64,000 bases of DNA from Candidatus Nanopelagicales bacterium (GCA_037045355.1 JBAOHO010000013.1:294864-358863), one strand, 5' to 3'; shown: positions 16,067 to 25,812, numbered from the stretch's first letter. A program made the numbers and translations. The notes: generated by a model from the sequence alone, not told the origin.

Positions 16067-17689
16067 TCAGCTGCCGAACACCGCCCGCCCCGCCACGAAA
16101 GTCATCTCGACAGTCGCGTCGGAGGGATGGGTCGGGTCGAGCGTGATGTCGTGGTCGAGCACTGCGAGATCAGCTCGCTTACCGACGTCGAGGGTGCCGG
16201 ACCGGCTCTCGTCCCCGTTGACGAAGGCAGAACCCGACGTGAACGCAGCCACTGCAGTGGACAACGGAACCCGCTCCTCCGGAAGGAATGGTGCGCTGTC
16301 GCGGTCATCGGGATTGACGCGGGTCACCATTACCTCTATCTCCTCAAGGGGATCGGGGGTGGTCACCGGCCAGTCGCTCCCGCCGGCGAGCACAGTGCCA
16401 AGTGCCGCGAGTCGGGCGAAGGGGTACTGCAGGTCGGAGCGCTCCCGGCCGATGAACGGAATCGTCAGTTCCTCCATCTGCGGTTCGGTCTGGGCCCAGA
16501 ACGGCTGGCAGTTGGCTGCGACCCCCAACTCGGCGAAGCGAGGGAGATCCTCGGGCTGAATGATTTGGACGTGGGCGATGTGGTGACGTTGCCCAGCACC
16601 GTTGGCGGCGCGTGCCGCCGCCACGGCATCCAGGCTGTGCCGCACGGCGCGATCCCCGATCGCGTGCATGTGCACCTGGAATCCGGCCGCGTCCAACTGC
16701 GTGACAGCGGCTGCCAGCAGTTCGCGGTCGACGTAGTCGAGGCCGTGGTTGTCGGTATGGCCGCCGCACCCGTCGCAGTACGGCTCGAGTAGGGAGCCGG
16801 TGCGATTCTCGAGGATGCCGTCGGTCATGATCTTCACGGTCGTTGCCTGGTAGGCACCAGAGCCGCCGGCTTCGCGCAGCGTCAAGAACTCGTCGATCTG
16901 GTCCAGACCCCGATGACGGTCCCACCACAGAGCACCGACCACGCGTGCGTCCAGTTCGCCTTGAGCCGCCAGCCGAGCGTAGGCGGCGTGAGTCGCCGGG
17001 GTCACCCAGGCGTCCTGCCAGGCTGTGATTCCCAGGGAGTGCAGGTACCCCTGTGCGTGCTGGATGGCGGCCATCCAACCTTCGGTGTCGGGTTGCGGGA
17101 CAACGCGCGTGTGGAACGAGTAGGCGGCGCCTTCGTGCAGCATGCCGGTGGGCTCCCCGGTGTGGGGGTCACGCTCGATCATGCCGTCAGCGGGGTCCGG
17201 AGTTGCGGCCGTCACGTCGCCCACTTCGAGTGCGTGCGAGTTGACCCAGGCGCCGTGCAGGTCCCGGTTGAACAGGAACACGGGGCGGTCCGGGACGATC
17301 GCGTCGAGGTCCTCACGGCGAGGACCTCCAGCGGGGAAGAACTCCAGCGCCCAACCGCTTCCTGTGATCCACCGGTCGTTCGGGTGGGCGACAGCGTATT
17401 CGGCGATGGCGGTGAGGTAATCCCGCCTGCCGTGTCGGTCGTTGAGATACACGTGCCGCATGCTGTTGCCGCCCACCGGAGCGTGGATGTGCGCATCCTG
17501 GAACCCAGGCAGGATCAGCCGTCCTGGAAGCGAGACCACTTCGGTGCCCGGGCCTTGATGCGCGCGCAACTCGTCATGGTCGGCTGTGATGGCGGCGATG
17601 TCGCCGTTGGCGATCGCAAGGTGTTGAGACCGCGCCACACCGTCGCGATACAACAGCGCATCGGTGATGATCGTGTCGGCGTGTCTCAT
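16067..17689 (-). CDS. Metal-dependent amidohydrolase, YtcJ-like
   Basis: 540 aa, amidohydrolase_3 family. Metal ligands and catalytic residues: GFQDAHIH, VKIMTDG (likely carboxylated Lys), HMHAIGDRA, HIAHVQ and GGSDWPV. C-terminal composite beta-sandwich GTLDVGKRADLAVLDHD. Cytoplasmic hydrolase of exocyclic amide or imine bonds; substrate unknown (relatives include N-substituted formamide deformylases). No obvious operon partner. The ATG at 17689 gives a typical start (RHADTIITDALLY). Confidence 0.85.
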   Translation of the reverse strand: MRHADTIITDALLYRDGVARSQHLAIANGDIAAITADHDELRAHQGPGTEVVSLPGRLILPGFQDAHIHAPVGGNSMRHVYLNDRHGRRDYLTAIAEYAVAHPNDRWITGSGWALEFFPAGGPRREDLDAIVPDRPVFLFNRDLHGAWVNSHALEVGDVTAATPDPADGMIERDPHTGEPTGMLHEGAAYSFHTRVVPQPDTEGWMAAIQHAQGYLHSLGITAWQDAWVTPATHAAYARLAAQGELDARVVGALWWDRHRGLDQIDEFLTLREAGGSGAYQATTVKIMTDGILENRTGSLLEPYCDGCGGHTDNHGLDYVDRELLAAAVTQLDAAGFQVHMHAIGDRAVRHSLDAVAAARAANGAGQRHHIAHVQIIQPEDLPRFAELGVAANCQPFWAQTEPQMEELTIPFIGRERSDLQYPFARLAALGTVLAGGSDWPVTTPDPLEEIEVMVTRVNPDDRDSAPFLPEERVPLSTAVAAFTSGSAFVNGDESRSGTLDVGKRADLAVLDHDITLDPTHPSDATVEMTFVAGRAVFGS

Positions 17690-17717
17690 CGATGAGATCC
17701 GAGCAAGTGAGATCGGG

Positions 17718-18092
17718 TCAGGGGATGAACGACAGGATCGGGGAGCCCTTCATGAACCGAACCTGTCGTTCGGCGCTGCCACCGGTCGGGTAGTTGCCCT
17801 GCCATTTGATGCGGGCGCGATAGATGTCGTACTTACCCGTCGGCTCCAATGCCCTGGAGCGGCAGGTCCAGGAGCCACCCGTCTTGCGCACGCAGAACTT
17901 GACAGTGCCGAAGTCGACGAATGACGACAGGTCGAATCGCACGAGTTGTCCCTTGCGCTGAATGCCATAGGCGACGTCGCCTGTGGGACTGGCGTACGAG
18001 TCCACGGTCTGCCACCCACCGGCGAGGGCCGGGGCGGGGGCCAGCGGGATCAGCAGGGATGCTGCCGCCAAGACGGCTGTTCGAGTTCTCAT
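17718..18092 (-). CDS. Small secreted protein
   Basis: 124 aa. Signal peptide MRTRTAVLAAASLL...ALAGG, strong ribosome binding site GGAGGT 4 nt before the ATG at 18092. The mature part is about 100 residues with two Cys (FCVRK and WTCRSR) able to form one disulfide, and ends VRFMKGSPILSFIP. No family recognised. It follows the start of the amidohydrolase gene on the same strand but has its own ribosome binding site. Confidence 0.6.
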   Translation of the reverse strand: MRTRTAVLAAASLLIPLAPAPALAGGWQTVDSYASPTGDVAYGIQRKGQLVRFDLSSFVDFGTVKFCVRKTGGSWTCRSRALEPTGKYDIYRARIKWQGNYPTGGSAERQVRFMKGSPILSFIP

Positions 18093-18155
18093 GGTGACCT
18101 CCGGTTCGACTCTACGCCCGCGCGCCGAATGGCCGCAGTACAAGATTCGACGCGG

Positions 18156-18735
18156 TCAGGGCTCCAGCAGTTTCGCCTTGGCGGCTGCGAACTCGGCATC
18201 ACTGAGCGCCCCGGATACGTGCAGCCGAGTGAGACGTTCCAAAGCGTCAACCGTGTCGTTGTGCGTGTCGTTGTGATCGACCGACTCGGAGGAGCGGCTG
18301 TCGGGGTCAAGCGGATGTGGGATGCCAAAGGCGCGGAACACGGGAATCTGATCCGTCGCCGCTCCGTCGGGCATGCCCACGACAAATGTGCTGGGATCTG
18401 CGGCCAGGTACCAGGCCGGCCACACATCCCCCACGCGAGGCATCTGTGTCTGTGGGATGAGGATTCTTTTTCGACCCTTGGAACGGTTCGGCGCCCGACA
18501 GTGGCTCCAACTGGAACGTGAGGTTGCACTGGATGTTGATGTTGTTGACGACCATGCCGGTCGGGTCGATGCGCAGGAGTCGCGCGCGGGCCTTCTGCCC
18601 GTACTGAATGACTTGTTGCGCCTGCTCCCGCTTCGCAGCTGACATGCCGAACATCCCGCTACGACGGAGCGCGAACAAGACGCCCACGATGATCACGATG
18701 GTGATCGCAAGGGACAACAGGAGCGGTGACGTCAT
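18156..18735 (-). CDS. Membrane-anchored SHOCT-domain protein, one extra base
   Basis: N-terminal TM helix (LLLSLAITIVIIVGVLFAL), a middle part VVNNINIQCNLTFQLEP, and a C-terminal SHOCT helix pair (ALERLTRLHVSGALSDAEF) whose usual role is oligomerisation. The frame breaks once at about 18463, where AAA-AAG-a-ATC reads through after dropping one A; the repaired protein is about 192 residues. The extra base again lies between codons and AAG/AAA are synonymous. Function unknown. Confidence 0.65.
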
Positions 18736-18774
18736 GGAGTCATGCTGTCACCGTGATCGCGGCCAGGCTGCTCG

Positions 18775-20550
18775 TCAACTGAGGAATCCCCCGGACTGGT
18801 GCGACCACAGCACCGAATAGGGCCCACCCGCACTTCGCAGTGACTCGTGACTTCCGTCTTCGACGATGTGGCCCGAGTCCAAGACCACGATTCGATCCAT
18901 CAACTGAACGGTGGACAGTCGATGGGCGATGACGATCGTCGTCCGCCCGCTCATCGCTTCGGCGAGCGCTGCCTGGATGTGGACTTCGCTCTCGCTGTCC
19001 AATGCGCTGGTGGCCTCGTCCAACAACAGGATGGGAGCATCCTTCAATATGGTCCTCGCGATCGCGATGCGTTGCCGCTGACCACCCGACAGTTTTACGC
19101 CGCGCTCACCTACCTGGGTGGCCAGGCCATCCGGCAAGGCATCGATGAAATCCAGCGCGTACGCCTTGGCGGCGGCTTCCCGCACCTGCGTCTCAGTGGC
19201 ATCGGGTCTTCCGTAGGCGATGTTCTCGAACAGCGACCGATGGAACAGCAGAGGTTCCTGAGGAACGTAGGAGATCGCTCGTCTCAAGCTGACTTGGGTC
19301 ACGCTCGCGATGTCCTGGCCGTCGATCAGGATTCTCCCGGACTGGACATCGGCGAACCTGAGCAGCAGCCGGATCAGGGTGGACTTGCCACTGCCGGAAT
19401 GGCCCACCAATCCCACCCGCTGACCGGCCGGAACGGACAGCGAGAAGTCGGTGAACAGGGGATCTTCGTGTTCGTCCAGGTGTCCGAAGGTGATCGACTC
19501 GATGTCGATGCGACCTGGACCTGGATGCAGCGAATGGTCGGTGCGATCGGCCACTCCGGTCGGCATGTTGAGGATCTGAACCATCTCGCGGGTGTCACCC
19601 ATGACGCGGTTGTAGTCCCGCATGACCTGATTGATCTCCCACAGCTGAGTCGTCACCGTCATCGTGTATGTGACAGCGAGGTAGACAGCGGGAATAGACA
19701 CCGAGTCCGTGGTGGAAGCCGCCACTGCGGCCACCACGGCGGAGACGTTGATGAGCGTCATGACGGCCGCGTATCCGGTGCTGTAACGCAGGAAGGGATA
19801 CATGACCCCGAAGGACGTGTGGCGCCACTTCTCGGCCACGACCGCCGCTGACCTCTGTTCGCGATCTTCCGCCCCGTAGGCTTTGACGGCGCCGATGTTC
19901 GTCGTCACATCGGCCAGGAACCCCGTCATCGCGTTGCTGGCCGCGGCTTCGGACACGTTGAGGGGTTCCATCTTCCGTGCGGTTGCGACGACCAACCACA
20001 CGAAGATCACACACAGCACAGCCAGCACGACCGCGTACTGCCAGATCACGAAAGACAAGATCGCCACCGCGGCGACGATCGTCGTGGTGATGGGCAGCAC
20101 GATCCACACCACGTCATCCCAGAACATCTCGAACGCAGCAGTCAGTTTGCTCGTCGCGGACACCAGGGAACCGCTGAAACGGTCCGCGTGGAACGCCGTG
20201 CTCTGGGCCGTCAGGCTCGCGAAGACGCGCTCGAACAGGCTCTGGATCCCGGGGACCTCAAACGACCACATGGCCCACAGCACCAGGCGCCAGCCGACGA
20301 TCTCGCCCGCCACCTGAGTGAGTGCGTAGGCGGCGATCAGGGGCCAGGCCGATTGCCAGGTGACCGAGTCCGACTGAATCTGCTCCAGCAGCAAGGAGAT
20401 GACGAACGGTCCCGCGAAACTGCCGATCAGAACCGTTGCGACCGGCGCGATCAGGGACGTTGTCAGCAATGCGGGGTGCTGCGCTGCGGTCGTCCAGAAC
20501 AGCCGCAACGTGTCGCGCGCCCCAACCGGGGGAGTCAGTTCTGATGTCAC
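18775..20550 (-). CDS. ABC transporter, fused permease and ATPase (exporter type)
   Basis: 591 aa. Six TM helices in the first about 320 residues, then a nucleotide-binding domain: Walker A GHSGSGKST, signature LSGGQRQRIAIAR, Walker B ILLLDEATSALD, H-loop VIAHRLSTV. Works as a homo- or heterodimer exporting lipids, drugs or peptides; substrate not predictable. No second half-transporter adjoins it. GTG start at 20550 with AAGGCGG upstream. Confidence 0.9.
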   Translation of the reverse strand: MTSELTPPVGARDTLRLFWTTAAQHPALLTTSLIAPVATVLIGSFAGPFVISLLLEQIQSDSVTWQSAWPLIAAYALTQVAGEIVGWRLVLWAMWSFEVPGIQSLFERVFASLTAQSTAFHADRFSGSLVSATSKLTAAFEMFWDDVVWIVLPITTTIVAAVAILSFVIWQYAVVLAVLCVIFVWLVVATARKMEPLNVSEAAASNAMTGFLADVTTNIGAVKAYGAEDREQRSAAVVAEKWRHTSFGVMYPFLRYSTGYAAVMTLINVSAVVAAVAASTTDSVSIPAVYLAVTYTMTVTTQLWEINQVMRDYNRVMGDTREMVQILNMPTGVADRTDHSLHPGPGRIDIESITFGHLDEHEDPLFTDFSLSVPAGQRVGLVGHSGSGKSTLIRLLLRFADVQSGRILIDGQDIASVTQVSLRRAISYVPQEPLLFHRSLFENIAYGRPDATETQVREAAAKAYALDFIDALPDGLATQVGERGVKLSGGQRQRIAIARTILKDAPILLLDEATSALDSESEVHIQAALAEAMSGRTTIVIAHRLSTVQLMDRIVVLDSGHIVEDGSHESLRSAGGPYSVLWSHQSGGFLS

Positions 20551-20670
20551 CGTGCCGCCTTGCCGCGACGAGTCAAGCAGACAGGGACTCGTCCCTCAAC
20601 CCACGATGGCCCCCCGTCCAGGACGGCGAACCATCGATTGTTCAGTTGTCCTCATGGCGACGCGAGGATG

Positions 20671-20687
20671 GCGGCGTCGGTCGCCGC
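20671..20687 (-). terminator. Hairpin downstream of argF
   Basis: GCGGCG-5 nt-CGCCGC, beginning 10 bp past the argF stop on the minus strand; no T-run. Confidence 0.4.
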
Positions 20688-20697
20688 TTCGCTCCGC

Positions 20698-21705
20698 TCA
20701 GTCGCCGATCGTCGCCACCATGATGGCTTTGATCGTGTGCAACCGGTTCTCCGCCTGATCGAACGCAATGTTCGTCGTCGACTCGAAGACGTCGTTGGTG
20801 ACTTCGAGGCCGTTCTTCATGCCCGTCGACTCCGCGACGTCCTGGCCCACTTTGGTATTGGTGTCGTGGAACGCGGGTAGGCAGTGCATGAACTTGACGT
20901 TGGGGTTGCCGGTCTTCTTCAGGGCCGCCGCGTTCACCTGGTACTTCTTCAGCTGCTTCACGCGCTGGGCCCAGACCTCCTTGGGTTCACCCATCGAGAC
21001 CCACACATCCGTGTGGACGAAGTCCGCCCCCGGCAGCGCCTTGGCCGGGTCATCAGTCAGCAGGATGCGGGCGCCGCTCTCCTTGGCCCGCTCTTTCGCC
21101 AGCGCCTGGACCTCCTTGGACGGCCAGAGAGCCTTCGGGGAACAGATACGGACATCGGCACCCATGATCGCGCCCATGATGAGAAGCGAGTTGCCCATGT
21201 TGGAGCGAGCATCGCCCATGTAGGTGTACGTGATGTCGGAGATCGGCTTGCCGCGGCTGTGTTCACTCATGGTCAGGAAGTCGGCGAGCATCTGCGTCGG
21301 ATGCCACTCGTCGGTCAGTCCATTCCACACGGGGACGTCGCTGTACTTCGCCAGATCCTCGACGTTCTGCTGCCCTGACCCGCGGTACTCGATTCCGTCG
21401 TAGAAGCGTGACAGCACCCGAGCGGTGTCGGCGATCGATTCCTTGTGGCCGATCTGCGAACCCGAGGGATCCAGGTAGGTCACGCCGGCGCCCTGATCGT
21501 AGGCGCCGACCTCGAATGCGCACCGGGTCCGCGTCGATGTCTTCTCGAAGATGAGAGCGACGTTCTTGCCCTTCATTCGCTGGCGTTCGTTTCCGGTGTA
21601 CTTGGCGCGTTTGAGGTCGCGGGCCAGATCCAGCAGGAACTGCAGTTCTTGGCGCGTGAAGTCGATTTCCTTGAGGAAGTCACGGTTACGGAGATTGAAC
21701 GGCAT
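20698..21705 (-). CDS. arcB: Ornithine carbamoyltransferase, probably catabolic
   Basis: 335 aa. Carbamoyl-phosphate site FEKTSTRTRCAFEV, ornithine-binding motif FMHCLPAFHD, plus GLTDEWHPTQMLADFLT. The N-terminus and length match the ArcB/ArgF catabolic type. In the arginine deiminase pathway it converts citrulline and phosphate to ornithine and carbamoyl phosphate. It lies 181 bp downstream of arcA on the same strand; no carbamate kinase gene is in the window. AGGAAAGG precedes the ATG. An anabolic ArgF role is the alternative. Confidence 0.9.
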   Translation of the reverse strand: MPFNLRNRDFLKEIDFTRQELQFLLDLARDLKRAKYTGNERQRMKGKNVALIFEKTSTRTRCAFEVGAYDQGAGVTYLDPSGSQIGHKESIADTARVLSRFYDGIEYRGSGQQNVEDLAKYSDVPVWNGLTDEWHPTQMLADFLTMSEHSRGKPISDITYTYMGDARSNMGNSLLIMGAIMGADVRICSPKALWPSKEVQALAKERAKESGARILLTDDPAKALPGADFVHTDVWVSMGEPKEVWAQRVKQLKKYQVNAAALKKTGNPNVKFMHCLPAFHDTNTKVGQDVAESTGMKNGLEVTNDVFESTTNIAFDQAENRLHTIKAIMVATIGD

Positions 21706-21744
21706 GGTGCCTTTCCTGTTCTTCTTGGTGGTGGGTCAGTTCGA

Positions 21745-21789
21745 TTGGTGAGGTCGGTGAGGTTGGTGAGGTTGGTGAGGTTGGTGAGT
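21745..21789. repeat. Short 9-bp tandem repeat in the argF leader
   Basis: Five copies of TTGGTGAGG (one TCGGTGAGG, last ends in T) between the arcA–argF hairpin and the argF start. Confidence 0.8.
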
Positions 21790-21824
21790 CGGTCTTACGT
21801 GTCGATGGCCGGTGGGCCGCAGAG

Positions 21825-21875
21825 GTGACCAAATGGGTGGCAGGGGTCGACAACCCCCGCCACTCATTTGGTCAC
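21825..21875. terminator. Long hairpin between arcA and argF
   Basis: Arms 21825–21846 and 21854–21875 pair over 22 positions (GTGACCAAATG...GGTCAC) with one A-C mismatch and one G-T pair; 7-nt loop. It begins 11 bp after the arcA stop. It has no T-run. As an mRNA it could attenuate readthrough from arcA or protect its 3' end so that arcA and argF are made in different amounts. Confidence 0.6.
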
Positions 21876-21886
21876 TCATCGCTCTG

Positions 21887-23119
21887 TCATTCGTCAGCAG
21901 AGCCACGCTCCATCGGGCAGGACATGCACCGCGGGCCACCTCGGCCCCGGCCCAGTTCGTTGCCCACGATTCCGACGATCTCGATTCCGTGCTTGCGCAG
22001 GAACGTGTTCGTCGTCTCGTTGCGGTCGTAGCCGAAGATGACTCCGGGAGCCACGGTGAGGAAGTTGTTGCCGTCGTTCCATTGCTCTCGGGCGGCGCCC
22101 AACTCGTCGATCGGGGTGAACAGCGGAATCATCTTCTCGACACCGACGGCGTCGGCGAGCACCGGCCACAACTCGTCGTTCTCCTCGATGTGGTAGGCAC
22201 CGCTGTCGTCGGCCTTGGTCAACGTGAACGTGCGCAGATCCTCGGGCAACTCCGAGTACACCGAGAACTTGTCCTTGTCGATCATCGTCATCGCCGTATC
22301 GAGGTGCATCAGGCTTCGTGTCTTGGGCAACTCCACGACGATCACTTTGGTGATCTGCTGGTCAGGGGCACTGAAGTAGGCCTGGGCCAGCATTCCGATT
22401 CCCTGTGGGGTCGTGCGCTCACCCATGCCGATCATAACGGCGCCGTTACCCACGACCAGAACGTCGCCACCTTCGACCGTGGCGGGCTGGTGGTGCTCGT
22501 CGTCATTGCCGTAGTAGAAGTGCGGGATCTCGTCCTTGAAATCCGGATGGAAGTTCCAGATGATCCGGCTGTGGATCGTCTCGCGCTGGCGCGCGGGCTT
22601 GGCCATGGGGTGCACGGACACGCCCGCGTAAGCGAATGCCGAGTTGTCCCGCTGGAACAGATGGTTCGGCAGGGGGGTCAGCACGAAGTCGTAGTCCTCG
22701 AGGTAGGTCCACAGGAGGTTCGCGTACTTGGGCAACTGCAGATCCTTCTTCAGGATTCCGCCGATCATGAAGGTCGCCAGATCCGAGCCGCTGATGCCCT
22801 CGGCCAGTTCGCGCAGGGGCTCCACCAACTGCGGTCCGACCGACTCGGGGCGGGCCACCCGTTCGAGCAGGAAGTCGCGCGCCTCAGGAATCTCGAGGGC
22901 CTCTCCCAATTTGTCGCGGAACAAGTGGACCTTGACCCCGCGCTGCTCCAAACCGTCGGCGAACGCGCGGTGCTCCTCCCGTGCCTTGCGGGCCCACATG
23001 ACGTCGTCGAACAGCAACTCATCACAGTTCTGCGGGGTCAACCGGTCCAGCTCGAGGCCCGGTTCATGAAGCATGACCTGCTTGAGCTGGCCGACTTCTG
23101 AGTCGACATGAAGGGTCAT
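21887..23119 (-). CDS. arcA: Arginine deiminase
   Basis: 410 aa. Catalytic motifs: FQRDNSAFAYAG, VEGGDVLVVGNG, SLMHLDTAMT and GGPRCMSCP with the nucleophilic Cys near the C-terminus. Hydrolyses arginine to citrulline and ammonia, first step of the ADI pathway for anaerobic ATP generation or acid resistance. The ATG at 23119 follows AAAGGA; the open frame extends 26 codons upstream without homology. A YfcC-type permease is divergent. Confidence 0.95.
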   Translation of the reverse strand: MTLHVDSEVGQLKQVMLHEPGLELDRLTPQNCDELLFDDVMWARKAREEHRAFADGLEQRGVKVHLFRDKLGEALEIPEARDFLLERVARPESVGPQLVEPLRELAEGISGSDLATFMIGGILKKDLQLPKYANLLWTYLEDYDFVLTPLPNHLFQRDNSAFAYAGVSVHPMAKPARQRETIHSRIIWNFHPDFKDEIPHFYYGNDDEHHQPATVEGGDVLVVGNGAVMIGMGERTTPQGIGMLAQAYFSAPDQQITKVIVVELPKTRSLMHLDTAMTMIDKDKFSVYSELPEDLRTFTLTKADDSGAYHIEENDELWPVLADAVGVEKMIPLFTPIDELGAAREQWNDGNNFLTVAPGVIFGYDRNETTNTFLRKHGIEIVGIVGNELGRGRGGPRCMSCPMERGSADE

Positions 23120-23347
23120 CGATGGTCCTTTCTCAGCACTTCGACGGGTGAACCTCCGTCTGGCACGATCCTTGCCGCCGCGGTGACTTGTTGCCACTCG
23201 GAGGCGTTAACGGCAGGTGAATGCCCGGGAAGGACACGGGTTCCGCCGGTTGGTCAGCGGACGAATGGCGCTTTCGAGTCACATCGTCGGTGGGAATCCG
23301 CTATGAACCGAAGTAGGTGTCAGTTCTCGCGTTCGAACGGAGTCGAC
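23120..23347. other. Divergent arcA/yfcC-type control region
   Basis: 228 bp with the arcA site (AAAGGA) at one end and the permease site (ACGGAG) at the other. I could not recognise an ArgR, Crp/Fnr or Rex operator by eye; GGTTGG and CCGGTTGG-type elements are not conclusive. Confidence 0.4.
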
Positions 23348-25096
23348 ATGGCCACGGACACTCCCGCTCCTGAGGCGCCGCCTGCCGAGGAGAAGAAGGG
23401 CTTCAAGTTCCCCACAGCGTTCACTGTGTTGTTCTTCGTCCTGTTGCTGGTGTGGGCGTTGAGCTTCGTGATCAAGCCTGGGGCGTACGACTACATCGCG
23501 TGCGGCGATGGCAACCCCAAGCCCATTCCGGCGTCTTACCACGAGACCGAAGTGGACGCCACGTTCAAGGACAAGCTCTACGACCTGTGGTTGTCACCCG
23601 TCAATGGCTTGTATGGCATCCAGCCCGACCAGGAAGTCGTCGACTCGCCCGAGGTCGCCGGCGCCTTCGATTCGCTGAAGGCGTGCGGATTCCTGCCCTC
23701 TGATATTCCGGAGGACGCCACCGCCGATTCGTTGACGCCCGAGCAGGTCAAGGAGTTGGAGGCTGACCTGCAGAAGCGTGTCGAGCTCCCGCCCACTGCC
23801 GACGGCGAGGTCGATCCTGACAGCGTCGCGCTCCTCGGACCCAAGCAGCCGATCGGGCCTTACGAGAACGGCAGCCTCTTCGGCGCAGTTCAGGTGTTCT
23901 TCTTCGTGCTCGCCATCGGTGCCTTCATCACCGTCACCATGGCGACAGGCGCACTGGACGCCGGTATCGGACGATTGACCCACCGATATCGGAATCAGGG
24001 GACAGTTCTCATCGTCATCCTGATGGCCGTGTTCTCGCTCGGTGGCACGACGTACGGAATGGCGGAGGAGACGCTGGGCTTCTACGCCCTGATTGTGCCC
24101 ATCTTCGTCGCCCTCGGGTACGACCGAATAGTCGGCGCGGTGGTGATCATGCTGGGCGCCGGCATCGGAACATTGGCATCGACGGTGAACCCGTTCGCCA
24201 CTGGCGTGGCCTCAGCCGGCGCCGACATCGAACTCGGCAACGGCATCGTGCTGCGCGCGATCATGTATGTGGTCCTGACCGTGGTCACGATTTTGTACGT
24301 GCTGCGCTACGCGAACAAGGTGAAGAAGGACCCGAGCAAGTCGCTGGCAGCTCCCGTTCCCGAGGACGAGCAGCTGCAGGCCGACGAGGCCGAACCCCCG
24401 CCCATGGACGGTCGGCAGAAGTTGGTCATCTGGATCTTCATGCTGACGTTCGCCCTGATGATCTTCTCGGTCATCCCCTGGGCTGACTTCAACGAGAACT
24501 GGGACACGTTCACGCTCGGGTGGTACTTCCCCGAACTGGCGGCGTTGTTCCTGGTCGCGGCGATCATCATCGGGCTCATCGGACGGCTCGGCGAAGAAGG
24601 CATGGTCAATGCGATCGTGTCCGGCATGGGGGACTTCATGGGCGCCGCGCTGATCATCGCTGTCGCGCGTGGCGTGACGGTGATCATGAACAACGCGGGC
24701 ATCACCGACACCGTGCTGCACTCGCTCGAAGGTGTGGCCACCAGTGTGTCCGGTCCGTTGTTCGGCGTCGTGATGTTTATCGTGAACATCCCTCTGGCCT
24801 TCCTCGTGCCGTCGTCGTCGGGTCACGCGACTCTGGCGATGCCGATCATGGCTCCTCTGGCCGACTTCGCGGGTGTGTCGCGCGCGATCGTCGTCACGGC
24901 GTACCAGTCCGCGAGTGGCTGGGTGAATCTGTTCACCCCAACCTCAGCGATCGTCATGGGTGGTTTGACCCTGGCCAAGGTCGGCTACGACCGCTACCTG
25001 CGGTTCGTCTGGCCCTTGCTCGTCATCCTTTTCGTGATCGTGTGCGCGTTCCTGGCGTTCGGCTCTGTGTCGAGTTTGGGTGGTTCCCTGTCGTAG
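23348..25096 (+). CDS. YfcC/DcuC-type permease, probable arginine/ornithine transporter
   Basis: 582 aa, about 12–13 TM helices. An N-terminal TM is followed by a large extracytoplasmic loop (residues about 45–190) with acidic and Pro-rich sequence, then the transporter core: GGTTYGMAEETLGFY, NPFATGVASA, SSSGHATLAMPIMAPLADF and SGWVNLFTPTSAIVMGGL. This is the C4-dicarboxylate/AbgT-like YfcC family, several members of which serve as arginine/ornithine exchangers in arc loci. Placement opposite arcA supports that role. The ATG at 23348 has GGAG 5 nt upstream; an in-frame ATG lies at 23303. Confidence 0.8.
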   Translation: MATDTPAPEAPPAEEKKGFKFPTAFTVLFFVLLLVWALSFVIKPGAYDYIACGDGNPKPIPASYHETEVDATFKDKLYDLWLSPVNGLYGIQPDQEVVDSPEVAGAFDSLKACGFLPSDIPEDATADSLTPEQVKELEADLQKRVELPPTADGEVDPDSVALLGPKQPIGPYENGSLFGAVQVFFFVLAIGAFITVTMATGALDAGIGRLTHRYRNQGTVLIVILMAVFSLGGTTYGMAEETLGFYALIVPIFVALGYDRIVGAVVIMLGAGIGTLASTVNPFATGVASAGADIELGNGIVLRAIMYVVLTVVTILYVLRYANKVKKDPSKSLAAPVPEDEQLQADEAEPPPMDGRQKLVIWIFMLTFALMIFSVIPWADFNENWDTFTLGWYFPELAALFLVAAIIIGLIGRLGEEGMVNAIVSGMGDFMGAALIIAVARGVTVIMNNAGITDTVLHSLEGVATSVSGPLFGVVMFIVNIPLAFLVPSSSGHATLAMPIMAPLADFAGVSRAIVVTAYQSASGWVNLFTPTSAIVMGGLTLAKVGYDRYLRFVWPLLVILFVIVCAFLAFGSVSSLGGSLS

Positions 25097-25345
25097 GGCG
25101 AGCGCCGGTACCCCCTTCAGTGGGTGCCGACTTCTCGTGGTGGCTGTGCGAGGACCGTGGGAGATACCGGGCGAATGTGACCGGGACCTTCGTCCTCTTA
25201 CCACCTATGTCGGGCGAATCGGACACCGAATTTTGGGCCCTTAGGGTGAAACGGCACCAGGGGTCACGCGGACGTCACACAATGTGGTGAAAGTCTCAAC
25301 ACGGGTTTTCAACCCAACAGACAGCAGCCGCACGGGAGGTCGCAA
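25097..25345. other. Leader and promoter region of whiB
   Basis: 249 bp between the permease and whiB. No small gene is supported. WhiB genes commonly have long leaders; the ribosome binding site is GGGAGGT at 25335–25341. Confidence 0.4.
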
Positions 25346-25717
25346 ATGCCCCAGCAGCCCTTGGCCCAGGTCCCCAAAGACGCCACCTGGCAGTGGCAGG
25401 ACCATGGGGCTTGCCGGGAGGTGGACGACTCCTTGTTCTTCCACCCCCCGAATGAGCGAGGGCTGGCTCGGATCCGGCGGGACCGCGCGGCGAAGGCCGT
25501 GTGCGCGCGCTGTCCGGTGCGGGTCGAATGCGCTGACTACTCGATCAGATCCCGTGAGCCGTACGGCGTGTGGGGCGGTCTGACGGAAGAGGATCGTGAA
25601 CGCATCTACGCGCGCATCGCCATCGCGGACTACCCCCGAGCACGGGGCGAGGGCGCGGTCATGTGCGCCGACGAGATCGCCTCGGCCGTTTCGGCGATCA
25701 GTCTCGGGATCGCCTGA
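25346..25717 (+). CDS. WhiB-family iron-sulfur transcriptional regulator
   Basis: 123 aa. Four conserved Cys (GACREVDD, CARCPVRVECADY) that bind a [4Fe-4S] cluster, and the signature YGVWGGLTEEDR required for sigma-factor contact. Wbl proteins bind the principal sigma factor and control development, redox response or antibiotic resistance. The subtype is not certain. Strong GGGAGGT site. The stop codon lies inside the stem of the hairpin at 25711–25736. Confidence 0.9.
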   Translation: MPQQPLAQVPKDATWQWQDHGACREVDDSLFFHPPNERGLARIRRDRAAKAVCARCPVRVECADYSIRSREPYGVWGGLTEEDRERIYARIAIADYPRARGEGAVMCADEIASAVSAISLGIA

Positions 25718-25736
25718 TCAGTCTCAGGATCAGGCG
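25711..25736 (+). terminator. Hairpin overlapping the whiB stop codon
   Basis: CGCCTGATC - 8 nt - GATCAGGCG, a perfect 9-bp stem. The whiB TGA (25715–25717) is within the left arm, so translation to the stop would delay folding; it also separates whiB from the convergent thioredoxin gene. Confidence 0.55.
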
Positions 25737-25812
25737 GGCTCCAGCGTGAGTCGCACGTCGGCGATGATCACCAGCCAGCGCAACAGTCACATGTGACAGT
25801 CGCCAGCGCCCA

